Shown: in pieces, positions 16,132-26,956 of the stretch
How the letters are laid out: each line of letters opens with the position of its first letter
Position numbering within the stretch: the stretch's first letter is position 1
NCBI RefSeq assembly: GCF_019050325.1
Contig: NZ_VOMB01000010.1
Span: 124,001 to 188,000, forward strand
Length of the DNA stretch: 64,000 bases
Direction: 5' to 3'
Source: [Mycobacterium] fortunisiensis
GTDB taxonomy: Bacteria; Actinomycetota; Actinomycetes; Mycobacteriales; Mycobacteriaceae
Position numbers and translations under genes: made by a program
The notes under the pieces: model-generated
The model's database searches: none
Seen by the model: the letters and a program-made list of their open reading frames with translations, nothing else
Told to the model about the DNA's origin: nothing

Positions 16132-16782
16132 ATGGCTCGAAAAGGCATTTTGGGCACCAAGCTGGGCATGACGCAGGTGTTCGACGAGAACAACAAAGTC
16201 GTCCCGGTGACGGTCGTGAAGGCCGGCCCCAACGTGGTGACCCGTATCCGTACCACCGAGCGCGACGGCTACAGCGCCGTGCAGCTCGCCTATGGCGAGA
16301 TCAGCCCGCGCAAGGTCAACAAGCCCGTCGCCGGCCAGTACGCCGCCGCGGGTGTGAACCCGCGCCGCCACCTGGCCGAGCTGCGGGTCGATGAGGCTGC
16401 TGCCGCCGAGTACGAGGTGGGCCAGGAGCTGACCGCCGAGATCTTCGCCGACGGCGCTTACGTCGACGTGACCGGCACCAGCAAGGGCAAGGGCTTCGCC
16501 GGCACCATGAAGCGGCACGGCTTCGCCGGCCAGGGCGCCGCGCACGGTGCCCAGGCGGTGCACCGTCGTCCCGGCTCCATCGGTGGCTGCGCCACCCCGG
16601 GCCGCGTGTTCAAGGGCACCCGGATGTCGGGCCGCATGGGCCACGACCGGGTGACCACGCAGAACCTCAAGGTTCACAAGGTCGATGCCGAGAACGGCGT
16701 GCTGTTGATCAAGGGCGCCATCCCCGGACGCAACGGTGGTCTGGTGGTTGTCCGCAGCGCAATCAAGCGAGGCGAGAAGTAA
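16132..16782 (+). CDS. rplC: 50S ribosomal protein L3
   Basis: L3, 216 residues, starting [16 protein letters not shown], which is diagnostic. The long loop that reaches the peptidyl-transferase centre includes [20 protein letters not shown] and the conserved glutamine/arginine tip (HRRPGSIG). The stop overlaps the rplD start (TAATG). It is an early 50S assembly protein. Confidence 0.97.
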   Translation: MARKGILGTKLGMTQVFDENNKVVPVTVVKAGPNVVTRIRTTERDGYSAVQLAYGEISPRKVNKPVAGQYAAAGVNPRRHLAELRVDEAAAAEYEVGQELTAEIFADGAYVDVTGTSKGKGFAGTMKRHGFAGQGAAHGAQAVHRRPGSIGGCATPGRVFKGTRMSGRMGHDRVTTQNLKVHKVDAENGVLLIKGAIPGRNGGLVVVRSAIKRGEK

Positions 16783-17429
16783 TGACTCTCAATATTGATG
16801 TGAAGACGCCGGCAGGCAAGAAGGACGGCTCCGTTGAATTGCCGGCTGCCCTCTTCGACGTCGAGCCCAACATCGCTCTGATGCACCAGGTCGTCAACGC
16901 GCAGTTGGCCGCCAAGCGCCAGGGCACGCATGCCACCAAGACGCGGGCCATGGTGTCCGGTGGTGGCAAGAAGCCGTACCGCCAGAAGGGCACCGGCCGC
17001 GCCCGCCAGGGTTCGACCCGCGCGCCGCAGTTCACCGGTGGCGGCGTCGTCCACGGCCCGCAGCCGCGCGACTACAGCCAGCGGACCCCGAAGAAGATGA
17101 TCGCCGCCGCCCTGCGCGGAGCGCTCTCCGACCGGGCCCGCAACGAGCGCATCCACGCGATCACCGAGCTCGTCGAGGGTCAGACCCCGTCGACCAAGAG
17201 CGCCAAGACGTTCCTGGGCAGCCTGACGGAGAACAAGAAGATCCTCGTCGTCATCGGCCGCACTGACGAGGTCGGTGCCCGCAGCGTTCGCAACCTGCCT
17301 GGCGTGCACGTGATCTCACCGGATCAGCTGAACACCTACGACGTGCTCAACGCTGACGACGTGGTGTTCTCGGTGGAGGCCTTGAACGCCTACATCAGCG
17401 CGAATACCAAAGAAGGAGCGTCGGTCTGA
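16782..17429 (+). CDS. rplD: 50S ribosomal protein L4
   Basis: L4, 215 residues. The extended loop lining the peptide exit tunnel is seen as [23 protein letters not shown], the region where macrolide-resistance changes occur in other bacteria. In E. coli L4 also represses the S10 operon through its leader. The stop overlaps the start of rplW (TGATGG), indicating coupled translation. Confidence 0.97.
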   Translation: MTLNIDVKTPAGKKDGSVELPAALFDVEPNIALMHQVVNAQLAAKRQGTHATKTRAMVSGGGKKPYRQKGTGRARQGSTRAPQFTGGGVVHGPQPRDYSQRTPKKMIAAALRGALSDRARNERIHAITELVEGQTPSTKSAKTFLGSLTENKKILVVIGRTDEVGARSVRNLPGVHVISPDQLNTYDVLNADDVVFSVEALNAYISANTKEGASV

Positions 17430-17731
17430 TGGCAACGATTACCGACCCCCGCGACATCATCCTGGCCCCGGTCATCTCGGAGAAGTCGTACGGGCTGATC
17501 GAGGACAACGTGTACACGTTCGTCGTGCACCCGGACTCCAACAAGACGCAGATCAAGATCGCCATCGAGAAGATCTTCGACGTCAAGGTGAGCTCGGTGA
17601 ACACCGCCAACCGGCAGGGCAAGCGCAAGCGCACCCGTTCGGGCTTCGGCAAGCGCAAGGACACCAAGCGCGCCATCGTCACCCTGGCCGCCGGCAGCAA
17701 GCCGATCGATCTGTTCGGAGCCCCGGCGTAA
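17429..17731 (+). CDS. rplW: 50S ribosomal protein L23
   Basis: L23, 100 residues, at the tunnel exit, where trigger factor and SRP dock. Family motifs are [20 protein letters not shown] and [22 protein letters not shown]. The ATG overlaps the rplD stop. A 43-base gap precedes rplB. Confidence 0.97.
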   Translation: MATITDPRDIILAPVISEKSYGLIEDNVYTFVVHPDSNKTQIKIAIEKIFDVKVSSVNTANRQGKRKRTRSGFGKRKDTKRAIVTLAAGSKPIDLFGAPA

Positions 17732-17774
17732 CCCGCCGGGATCCTATCCAGGATTTAAGAGAGATTTAACTGAT

Positions 17775-18611
<837 letters not shown>

Positions 18612-18632
18612 GCCGCGGAAGGAGTAGCAGCG

Positions 18633-18910
18633 ATGCCTCGTAGTCTCAAAAAGGGTCCGTTCGTCGACGACCATCTGCTCAAGAAGGTCGACGTCCAGAA
18701 CGAGAAGAACAGCAAGCAGGTCATCAAGACCTGGTCGCGTCGGTCGACCATCCTCCCCGACTTCATCGGGCACACCTTCGCGGTGCATGACGGCCGCAAG
18801 CATGTCCCGGTGTTCGTCACCGAGGCGATGGTTGGGCACAAGCTCGGCGAGTTCGCCCCGACGCGCACCTTCAAGGGTCACATCAAGGACGACCGGAAGA
18901 GCAAGCGGCG

Positions 18911-18914
<4 letters not shown>
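18633..18914 (+). CDS. rpsS: 30S ribosomal protein S19
   Basis: S19, 93 residues, which pairs with S13 in the 30S head. It has the typical start [18 protein letters not shown] and the motif [29 protein letters not shown] precedes the ATG. The last four bases overlap the rplV start (ATGA). Confidence 0.98.
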
Positions 18915-20214
<1,300 letters not shown>

Positions 20215-20216
20215 TC

Positions 20217-20633
20217 ATGCTGATTCCCCGCAAGGTCAAGCACCGCAAGCAGCATCACCCACGGCAGCGTGGCATCGCCAGCGGCGGCACGTCGGTGAGC
20301 TTCGGCGACTACGGCATCCAGGCACTGGAGCACGCCTACATCACCAACCGGCAGATCGAGTCCGCTCGTATCGCCATCAACCGGCACATCAAGCGTGGCG
20401 GCAAGGTGTGGATCAACATCTTCCCGGACCGTCCGCTGACCAAGAAGCCCGCCGAGACCCGCATGGGTTCCGGTAAGGGTTCGCCGGAATGGTGGGTCGC
20501 CAACGTCAAGCCCGGTCGCGTGCTCTTCGAGCTCAGCTACCCGGACGAGAAGACCGCCCGGGACGCGCTGACCCGCGCGATCCACAAGCTGCCGATCAAG
20601 GCACGCATCGTGACTCGAGAGGAGCAGTTCTGA
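20217..20633 (+). CDS. rplP: 50S ribosomal protein L16
   Basis: L16, 138 residues, near the A-site tRNA elbow. The start [15 protein letters not shown] and the motif [21 protein letters not shown] are diagnostic. It starts two bases after rpsC, and its stop overlaps the rpmC start (TGATGG). Confidence 0.98.
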   Translation: MLIPRKVKHRKQHHPRQRGIASGGTSVSFGDYGIQALEHAYITNRQIESARIAINRHIKRGGKVWINIFPDRPLTKKPAETRMGSGKGSPEWWVANVKPGRVLFELSYPDEKTARDALTRAIHKLPIKARIVTREEQF

Positions 20634-20866
20634 TGGCAGTGGGAACTACGCCTGGTGAACTGCGCGAACTGTCCGACACCGAGTTGAAGGACAAGCTGCG
20701 CGAGTCCAAGGAAGAGCTGTTCAACCTGCGCTTCCAGATGGCGACCGGTCAGCTGGCCAACAACCGTCGGCTGCGCGTTGTGCGCCAGGAGATCGCACGG
20801 GTCTACACCGTGCTGCGTGAACGTGAGTTGGGTCTGGCTTCCGGGCCCGTTGGTGAGGAAAGCTAA
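20633..20866 (+). CDS. rpmC: 50S ribosomal protein L29
   Basis: L29, 77 residues, a two-helix protein at the tunnel exit ([26 protein letters not shown], then [22 protein letters not shown]). I start it at the ATG overlapping the rplP stop. The frame is open upstream, but only within rplP. The stop overlaps the rpsQ start (TAATGG). Confidence 0.97.
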   Translation: MAVGTTPGELRELSDTELKDKLRESKEELFNLRFQMATGQLANNRRLRVVRQEIARVYTVLRERELGLASGPVGEES

Positions 20867-21162
20867 TGGCAGAAACTAAGGGCCCCAGGCACACCCCGGC
20901 CAAGGACGAAACCCGTGGTCGTCGCAAGACCGCCATCGGCTATGTGGTGAGCGACAAGATGCAGAAGACCATCGTGGTCGAGCTGGAAGATCGTAAGAGC
21001 CACCCGCTCTACGGCAAGATCATCCGGACCACCAAGAAGGTCAAGGCGCACGACGAGAACGGCGACGCCGGTATCGGCGACCGCGTCTCGCTGATGGAGA
21101 CCCGGCCGACGTCGGCCACCAAGCGGTGGCGGCTGGTCGAGGTTTTGGAAAAAGCGAAGTAG
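20866..21162 (+). CDS. rpsQ: 30S ribosomal protein S17
   Basis: S17, 98 residues, the last gene of the S10 operon. The OB-fold core [35 protein letters not shown] is canonical, with a short hydrophilic N-terminal extension. A strong hairpin terminator follows 45 bases after the stop, so the operon ends here instead of running into rplN as in E. coli's neighbouring S10/spc layout. Confidence 0.98.
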   Translation: MAETKGPRHTPAKDETRGRRKTAIGYVVSDKMQKTIVVELEDRKSHPLYGKIIRTTKKVKAHDENGDAGIGDRVSLMETRPTSATKRWRLVEVLEKAK

Positions 21163-21207
21163 CGAAGGCTCGTCCTTCTCCTTCCCTTCTCCTGCGCGAG
21201 CAGACAG

Positions 21208-21243
21208 AAAAGTGCCCCAAATCTTCGGATTTGGGGCACTTTT
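21208..21243 (+). terminator. Rho-independent type terminator of the S10 operon
   Basis: A perfect 16-base stem with a stable TTCG tetraloop: left arm 21208-21223, loop 21224-21227, right arm 21228-21243 ending in TTTT. The core of the stem is AAGTGCCCC/GGGGCACTT. The preceding CTGCGCGAGCAGAC (21192-21205) also precedes the rplO terminator, where the hairpin uses the same AAGTGCCCC core. Confidence 0.92.
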
Positions 21244-21336
21244 GTTGGGGTCCCTCCCGCGTGTGGGGGACTGCTGACGGGAACGACTGGCCGATAACCA
21301 CCAAGGTGAGCCGCAGATACCCATAATCTGGTCGGG

Positions 21337-22251
21337 ATGTCTCAGCTGATCGTCATGATTGTTCTCGCCCTTGCCGCGGCGTTTCTCTTCGCGCTTGCGG
21401 CCGATCTTCAGCGACGTGGCGCGCATGAGGTCCTGGCCGGCGCTGGGGCACCGTTGCCGGCGACAGGTGCCAAGCGGTTGTTGTTGAGTCTCCCGACGAA
21501 CGGGACGTGGCGGACGGGTGTCTTCGCGAACATCGGTGCGTTCATCCTGCAGGCTGCGGCCCTGGCGAAGGGGTCCGTTGCGACTGTGCAGCCGTTGATC
21601 GCCACTCAGCTGCTGTTCGTGGTGGGGATGGGCTCGGTTCGCCAACGCGCATGGCCGCCGGTGCGTGACAGCGTGTCGGCAATCGCGGTGTGTGCCGGGC
21701 TGGCGTGGTTGTTGGCCACCGAAGGCCGCATCGTCTTGCAGGGCCAGCCGAACCGGCAGCGCATCGTGCTCACCATGATCGTTGTCATTGTGTTGATCCT
21801 GGCGTTGGTGGTCATCAGCCGGATGTCCACGGCGTGGCTGGGAAGCATGTTGCTCGGTGTCGGAACCGGCCTGTTCCAGGCGATGAGCGCGGGATTCATG
21901 AAGTTGGCGCTGCGTGACTACTCCGCCGGCGGGATCACTGCTGCGCTAGGGGACTGGCCGCTGTATGCGGTACCGGTCTCGGTGCTGGGCGGTGTTGCAC
22001 TGGGGCAGTTGGCATTCGCCTCCGGCAGCCTGCCGCCCGCCGTTGCCGCGATGAGTGTGACCAACCCTGTGGCGAGCTTGACATTCGCGCTTGTCGCTTT
22101 CGAGACGTTCCCCCGTGATGCCGGATTACTGACCGCGGTGGTGCTGTCGGGTGCGTTGATCGCTGCGGGCATCATAGGCATCGCCACCGCACCCACGACG
22201 CGACAGCTGCTCGCCGAGCAGGCCGGAATGTCAGCGGGACAACGCGACTGA
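21337..22251 (+). CDS. DMT/EamA-type integral membrane transporter
   Basis: Integral membrane protein of 304 residues with about nine to ten hydrophobic segments, the pattern of the drug/metabolite transporter superfamily (EamA- or NIPA-like). The N-terminal segment runs LIVMIVLALAAAFLFALAADLQRRG. The paired repeat is seen in the second half (MSAGFMKLALRDY, then MSVTNPVASLTFALVAFE). The substrate cannot be deduced. The gene stands alone between the S10 terminator and the convergent polysaccharide operon, whose last stop is only seven bases away. Confidence 0.8.
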   Translation: MSQLIVMIVLALAAAFLFALAADLQRRGAHEVLAGAGAPLPATGAKRLLLSLPTNGTWRTGVFANIGAFILQAAALAKGSVATVQPLIATQLLFVVGMGSVRQRAWPPVRDSVSAIAVCAGLAWLLATEGRIVLQGQPNRQRIVLTMIVVIVLILALVVISRMSTAWLGSMLLGVGTGLFQAMSAGFMKLALRDYSAGGITAALGDWPLYAVPVSVLGGVALGQLAFASGSLPPAVAAMSVTNPVASLTFALVAFETFPRDAGLLTAVVLSGALIAAGIIGIATAPTTRQLLAEQAGMSAGQRD

Positions 22252-22258
22252 CCGGCAC

Positions 22259-23941
22259 TCAGGCTTCGGATGCCGGCTCGTTGACCCGGTAGAGCCGCCA
22301 ATCGGGTTGACCGTCACCGTCGTTCGGGATCTCGAGTTCCAGTGTGGCGACATCGCCGCCGGTTTCGTAGAGCGTCGGATAGCGCAGGTTGACGGCGTCG
22401 GATACACCGCGTCCGGTGTTGGGCACGGACAGCAGGTATTTCACCCCGAACGCCGCCGGATCGTTGAGCACCTTCACGAAGTCGTTGTCGGAGGGCACGA
22501 TGAATGTCTTGGGGTCGCGGGATGCGACGACGACCGCGAACCCATATACGGTGTCGGTGATCACCGACCCCTCGGGCAGATCGAGATTGTCGAGATATCT
22601 GGCCAGTTCCCGCTCTGTGGAAAAGGTGGCAGCGATCCGGCGTTGCGAGGTGGCCTTGTCGCTGGTGTTGTGCGGGTCCGGGGCGAGCACCGCGCCCAAC
22701 GAGTACTCCTGGGGCGCATAACGTTGCAGGCTCATACCCCAGCCCGCGACCGGCATGCAGAGCGCAAAGGCCAGCGCTACGGGCAGGTATCCGTAGCGGG
22801 CCGGTCTGATGGTGGATCCGGTGGCCGGGGCCAACGCATTCCGGCCGCGACGTTTCGGTTCGGCGAGCGCGCCGTCGGGTACGGCGAGCATCGCCATGCA
22901 CGCCGCGAACGGGATCGCCACGATGTAGTACCGCAGGAAGCCGAACGTCTGCCCGGTGGCGTAGCTGTAGGTCTGGAATGCCAGGACGCCGCCGAACACC
23001 ACGAGGGGGACCACCAGCACGCCCCAGTTCGGCCGACGCCATCGAATGACCCCGGCCCACAGCAGAATCGGGATCAACGTCGGCGCCAGCAGCGTCATGC
23101 AGACGATCGCGTATTGGACGCCGGTGCCGAACGACGCCGGGCCGGTGCCGCCCGACTGCAGGAAGATCGCCGCGTTGCCGTACTGCGAGGAGAACTGGGC
23201 GAACGCGTTCCCGGTGATCAGCCAACTTGCGATGGCCCAGCCGACGAAGGCGAGGAACCCCGGCCCGGACACCAGCATCATGTCCAGCAGTGCCCGCCTG
23301 ATACGCGGCGGGCGCGGAGCGCGCAGATAGGTGGTGAGGGCCACGACGAAACCGACGGAGGCGATGGCGCCGACCGAGTCGTAGCGCACGAGATAGGCCA
23401 GGCTCAGCGCGATGAACCCGGCCGAGATGAGGTGGTGGACATCGTCGTCGACCATCCACATGATGAGGCGGCGCACGGTCCACATCAGGAAGAAGATGAA
23501 CGGCGCTTCGCTCATGCCGTTGGAGCCGTAGAAGACGATCATCGGATTGAGGGCGAAGATCGCCGTGATGGCCAGGATGTACGGCCGGGGGAGTCCACGG
23601 TCGGTGCCGATCGAGAGTGCCTGAACGACACCGCCGGCCATGAAGAGTGCGGAGGCGAGGGAGGCGACGAATCCATAGGTCACCATGTCCGGCCATACCC
23701 CGCGCAGCAATATGCCGGGGATGTCGACCATGGCGGTCAGCGGGGTGAAGATGAAGCCGATCGCCGCCAGGTGTGGTTGGCGACTGTCGATCACGCTCTG
23801 CGCCGCCTGCACCCGCGACAGCGCATCACCGATGATGAACCCGTGCTTGACCTGCAGCCAGTAGCCGGCCGCAGCGTAGACCAGAAAGCTCGCGACGAAC
23901 GCGAGCTGCTTCACCCGACGGTCGGTCAGCCGGCCGTTCAT
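22259..23941 (-). CDS. GT-C-like membrane glycosyltransferase
   Basis: Polytopic membrane protein of 560 residues with about 11 hydrophobic segments, then a soluble C-terminal domain of about 130 residues. The first extracytoplasmic loop carries an acidic residue in FIIGDALSRVQAAQ, as GT-C enzymes use to hold polyprenyl-phosphate sugars. FYGSNGMSEAPFIFF resembles the luminal motif of PMT/ArnT-like enzymes. It is the last gene of a four-gene operon; its ATG overlaps the stop of the GT2 synthase gene. A likely task is adding a side sugar or modifying the polymer outside the membrane. The exact donor is unknown. Confidence 0.7.
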   Translation of the reverse strand: MNGRLTDRRVKQLAFVASFLVYAAAGYWLQVKHGFIIGDALSRVQAAQSVIDSRQPHLAAIGFIFTPLTAMVDIPGILLRGVWPDMVTYGFVASLASALFMAGGVVQALSIGTDRGLPRPYILAITAIFALNPMIVFYGSNGMSEAPFIFFLMWTVRRLIMWMVDDDVHHLISAGFIALSLAYLVRYDSVGAIASVGFVVALTTYLRAPRPPRIRRALLDMMLVSGPGFLAFVGWAIASWLITGNAFAQFSSQYGNAAIFLQSGGTGPASFGTGVQYAIVCMTLLAPTLIPILLWAGVIRWRRPNWGVLVVPLVVFGGVLAFQTYSYATGQTFGFLRYYIVAIPFAACMAMLAVPDGALAEPKRRGRNALAPATGSTIRPARYGYLPVALAFALCMPVAGWGMSLQRYAPQEYSLGAVLAPDPHNTSDKATSQRRIAATFSTERELARYLDNLDLPEGSVITDTVYGFAVVVASRDPKTFIVPSDNDFVKVLNDPAAFGVKYLLSVPNTGRGVSDAVNLRYPTLYETGGDVATLELEIPNDGDGQPDWRLYRVNEPASEA

Positions 23942-25440
23942 GTGGCGGTGGCCAGGTCTGCCGGCTCGGATTCGGCTCCTCCATCAGGCCGCTCGGTGAG
24001 GCCGTGAAACGTCTTCTCCCAGTAGGACGGATTGCGGATCAGTTGGTATACGCCCTTGGTCGCGGCGACACTCATCATCACCCAGAACGCCGGCACCGTG
24101 AGGGCGGCCACCAGAAGGTCCGAGCGGTCGTCCTCGCGCAGGGTGATGAGATTCATGTACATCGTCGCGATGTTGCCGAGGATGAGGCAGACCAGCGCGG
24201 GGAAATAGACGTATGGAGGAAACACCGCGCCCACAGCGGCCGGCTGGCCCAGGAACCACAACACCGTGATCAGCCAGAACATCAGGTTCAGCACCGCGAT
24301 GATGGGGGTTCCGGCGAGTACCAGGTTGAACCGCAGGAAGCTGCGCAATCCCAGGGTGCGGAACAATCTCACCGGCCGCCGGATATGCACCAGCCAGGTC
24401 TGCAGGTAGCCCTTGTACCACCGCGAACGCTGCCGCACCCAGTTGATCGGGTCGCTGTTCGCCTCTTCCAGAGTGGTCGAATCCACCACCGCCGTCTGAT
24501 ACCCCGTCGACGCGATGCGCAGGCCGAGGTCGGCATCTTCGGTGACGTTGAACGGATCCCAGCTGCCGATCTGGTCGAGCACATCGCGACGCAGGTGGTT
24601 CGACGTGCCGCCCAAGGGGATCGGCGATGAGCTGTTCATCATGCCGGGCAGCAGGTAGCCGAACCACAGCGCGTACTCGGCGGTGAACCATCCGGTGAGC
24701 AAGTTCTGATGACCATTGTGGTAGGCCAGTTTGGCCTGTACGCAGGCGATGTTGTCGGGTAGCTGATGGAACGCGGCGACGACGCGCCGCAGCTGCAGTG
24801 GGTCGGGCAGATCTTCGGCGTCGTAGATGGTGACGATGTCACCGGTGGCGAAGAACAGACCGTAATTGCAGGCCTTCGGTTTGGTGCGCGGGTCTGCCGG
24901 GGGAACCAGGACGATGGTGATCATGTCCGACTGGGCGCAGGCCTTCGCGGCGTTGATCGTCACGTCGTCGTCGGCCTCCAGCAGCAGGAGCACCTGGAGC
25001 TTGTCGGATGGGTACTCCAGCGCCGCCATGGCGCCGAGCAGGTCGGCAACCACCTCTGGTTCGTTGTAGGCGGGCACGAGCACGGTGTACCGGGGCAGTT
25101 GATCGTCAGGTAGGGCGCGCGCTTGCGCGTCGGTGATGGTGATCGGCGGGCACGCGAGCCCTTCCTTGAACATCAAGACCCGGTCGAACATCGTCAGGAC
25201 GTAGCCGAGTGTGCACAGCCCCATCACCGTGACGGCGGTGGCCGTGGGCTGCCAGATGGCACAACCGATGGTGATCAACAGCAGGGCGATGAGAACGGGT
25301 TTCTGCCAGCCCCACAGTGGGATTGACGCGGATTCGGTGGGGTGGTCCTCACGCAGGCCTTCGATGGCGCGGTTCAGCGCGTATTCCCGGTCGGCTGGGT
25401 TGTCCATGTCCAGCGGGGTCCGCTCGACGCGGGGGATCAC
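23938..25440 (-). CDS. Processive GT2 glycosyltransferase, cellulose-synthase-like (BcsA type)
   Basis: Membrane synthase of 500 residues. After two N-terminal membrane helices (about 46-90) comes the GT-A domain with all processive GT2 motifs: YTVLVPAYNEPE, the DDD of LLEADDD, the DxD-like YDAEDLPDP, the catalytic TEDADLG, and the acceptor motif QRSRW near residue 325. Four further membrane helices follow. There is no C-terminal PilZ domain, so cyclic-di-GMP control of the BcsA kind is not evident. The GTG start at 25440 overlaps the upstream stop (GTGA). The same frame stays open 1.4 kb further upstream, but that is a shadow of the preceding gene. With the BcsB-like protein it likely makes and exports a beta-glucan-like polymer. 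Confidence 0.85.
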   Translation of the reverse strand: MIPRVERTPLDMDNPADREYALNRAIEGLREDHPTESASIPLWGWQKPVLIALLLITIGCAIWQPTATAVTVMGLCTLGYVLTMFDRVLMFKEGLACPPITITDAQARALPDDQLPRYTVLVPAYNEPEVVADLLGAMAALEYPSDKLQVLLLLEADDDVTINAAKACAQSDMITIVLVPPADPRTKPKACNYGLFFATGDIVTIYDAEDLPDPLQLRRVVAAFHQLPDNIACVQAKLAYHNGHQNLLTGWFTAEYALWFGYLLPGMMNSSSPIPLGGTSNHLRRDVLDQIGSWDPFNVTEDADLGLRIASTGYQTAVVDSTTLEEANSDPINWVRQRSRWYKGYLQTWLVHIRRPVRLFRTLGLRSFLRFNLVLAGTPIIAVLNLMFWLITVLWFLGQPAAVGAVFPPYVYFPALVCLILGNIATMYMNLITLREDDRSDLLVAALTVPAFWVMMSVAATKGVYQLIRNPSYWEKTFHGLTERPDGGAESEPADLATAT

Positions 25441-26954
25441 CGCTCGGTCCTTTGGTCTTCGAGCTGGGCGTCGGCCAGCGCCCGCCCGAACTCCGTCAGC
25501 AGCACCTCGTCCTTGATGACCGGATTGGTGTCGGTGGCCGCGGTGTTCCCGCGGAACAGGATGGTGAACATCGAGTTCAGCGTGCGCACGATTCCTCCGG
25601 TCGGTTGCGGGAACGGGGCGTCGTCGTCGTGGTTGTCCACGGCGATGATCACGATCCGTTGTGCGACAGATCCGTTGGTCCAGGTCCACTCCAGTGCATC
25701 CCAGGTGATCAGGATCTCGTCGTCCACCGCTGTCAGCAGGGTGCCGGAAATGCCGTGGCCGAGGTCCACCTGACGGGGAGTGGAGATACGTACCCCGTTG
25801 ACGCGGTAGGGCATCCGCGCGGGAAACAACGACAACGAGGCCGGACGTGGGGTGGTGATGGTGTCGACGACAACTGCGCGCGGGCGGGCGAACTTGTCGA
25901 AACGCGGATCGCGATGGTCTGCGACCATCTCCTGCCGGACCAGTTCGCCGCCTTCGCCGTGGATCCGCGCCACCCACGGGTAGGTTCGGGTGGCGGCGAC
26001 GTGCCAGCCGGCCGGTGCGCGCAGGCTGGTGCTCGGATTCGTGCCCGCGATCCGCGCCGGCTCGGGCACACCGGAATCGGGTAACCGCACGAACGAGAGC
26101 GCGACGGCGACCACGAGGACCAGCGGCACAGCCGACCAGACCTGTTTGGCCGCAAGGGGTTCGATCTTGCGGTACAACACCCGGATCGGCCGGCCCCTGC
26201 GGGTCAGCAGGAACATTGCCGAGGCGGCGACAACGATCGCCGTCATGGCGGGGATCAGCTGATAGGCGAGCAGCGACGCACCGCGGAAGAAGACGTACAT
26301 GAGCACGAGGACGGTCAGCCCAGCCACCCAGGAGGACAACGCGCCGATCAGCCCACGCCCCCAATGTCTTCCGACCGCGATGGCGGTGCCCGCCGCCGCG
26401 ACGAGCAGCGTGCCCATCGCGGCGGCGACGTGTGAGCCGCCGAGGACGAGCACGAAAATGTGGTACGGCAGCGGGAAGACGGCCAGCAGCAGCAACCAGG
26501 CCCACCCGAAGCGGGTGACGGGCCGCAGCCCGAACAGCGCGATGCTCGCGCTGAGCATGAACAACCACCAGGCCACGAGATCCAGCCGCAGCAGGTCGAA
26601 GTACAGCGCGTAACGCTGGAGCAGCACACCGTGCAGGAGCAGCGCCAGCACCAGGCCCATGATCGCGACGATGATGTCGGTCTGTCGGTCGTGGATGGGC
26701 AGTTCGGTGCGGTTGTGGATGGCCAGCCCCGCCGCGGCCAACAGGGACGCGAACGCCACCATCCAGACATAGCCGTTCATCCCGCCGTGCCGGGTGGTGT
26801 CGATCAGGCTGAAAAGTGTGCGGTGGAACGCAAATACGCTGGTCGCCACGATGAAGGCCCACCGCAGGGTGGCCATGGCAACCGAGCTGTGTACACCGAG
26901 CAACGGTTTACGTTCGTCGGCCGGGGGCGGGGCAGGCTGAACGGGGGCCGTCAC
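25437..26954 (-). CDS. Exosortase-like membrane protein with C-terminal extracytoplasmic domain, no cysteine
   Basis: Protein of 505 residues. Residues about 25-300 hold eight to nine hydrophobic segments, and the last 200 form a soluble domain. The stretch YFDLLRLDLVAWWLFMLS and the LLAVFPLPYHIF region resemble the core of exosortases. The C-terminal domain occupies the place of the EpsI domain found fused to some exosortases. However, the protein contains no cysteine at all, so the sorting-enzyme nucleophile is missing. The GTG start has an excellent site (GGAGGAATAGCC). It lies two bases after the BcsB-like gene, and its stop overlaps the GT2 start. I infer a scaffold or polymer-handling role; the family assignment is tentative. 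Confidence 0.5.
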   Translation of the reverse strand: MTAPVQPAPPPADERKPLLGVHSSVAMATLRWAFIVATSVFAFHRTLFSLIDTTRHGGMNGYVWMVAFASLLAAAGLAIHNRTELPIHDRQTDIIVAIMGLVLALLLHGVLLQRYALYFDLLRLDLVAWWLFMLSASIALFGLRPVTRFGWAWLLLLAVFPLPYHIFVLVLGGSHVAAAMGTLLVAAAGTAIAVGRHWGRGLIGALSSWVAGLTVLVLMYVFFRGASLLAYQLIPAMTAIVVAASAMFLLTRRGRPIRVLYRKIEPLAAKQVWSAVPLVLVVAVALSFVRLPDSGVPEPARIAGTNPSTSLRAPAGWHVAATRTYPWVARIHGEGGELVRQEMVADHRDPRFDKFARPRAVVVDTITTPRPASLSLFPARMPYRVNGVRISTPRQVDLGHGISGTLLTAVDDEILITWDALEWTWTNGSVAQRIVIIAVDNHDDDAPFPQPTGGIVRTLNSMFTILFRGNTAATDTNPVIKDEVLLTEFGRALADAQLEDQRTER

Positions 26955-26956
26955 GG

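Noticed and set aside
22307..24007. A 566-codon plus-strand frame over the GT-C-like gene
   Set aside because: Its composition (His/Arg/Glu-rich, no motifs) is that of an antisense shadow; the minus-strand frame has ordered membrane helices and fits the operon.
23938..26862. A single 974-codon gene covering the GT2 synthase and the upstream membrane protein
   Set aside because: The first half is out of frame with the exosortase-like protein, which is itself well supported by membrane segments and a GGAGGA start. The GT2 gene begins at GTG 25440 with a 4-base overlap.
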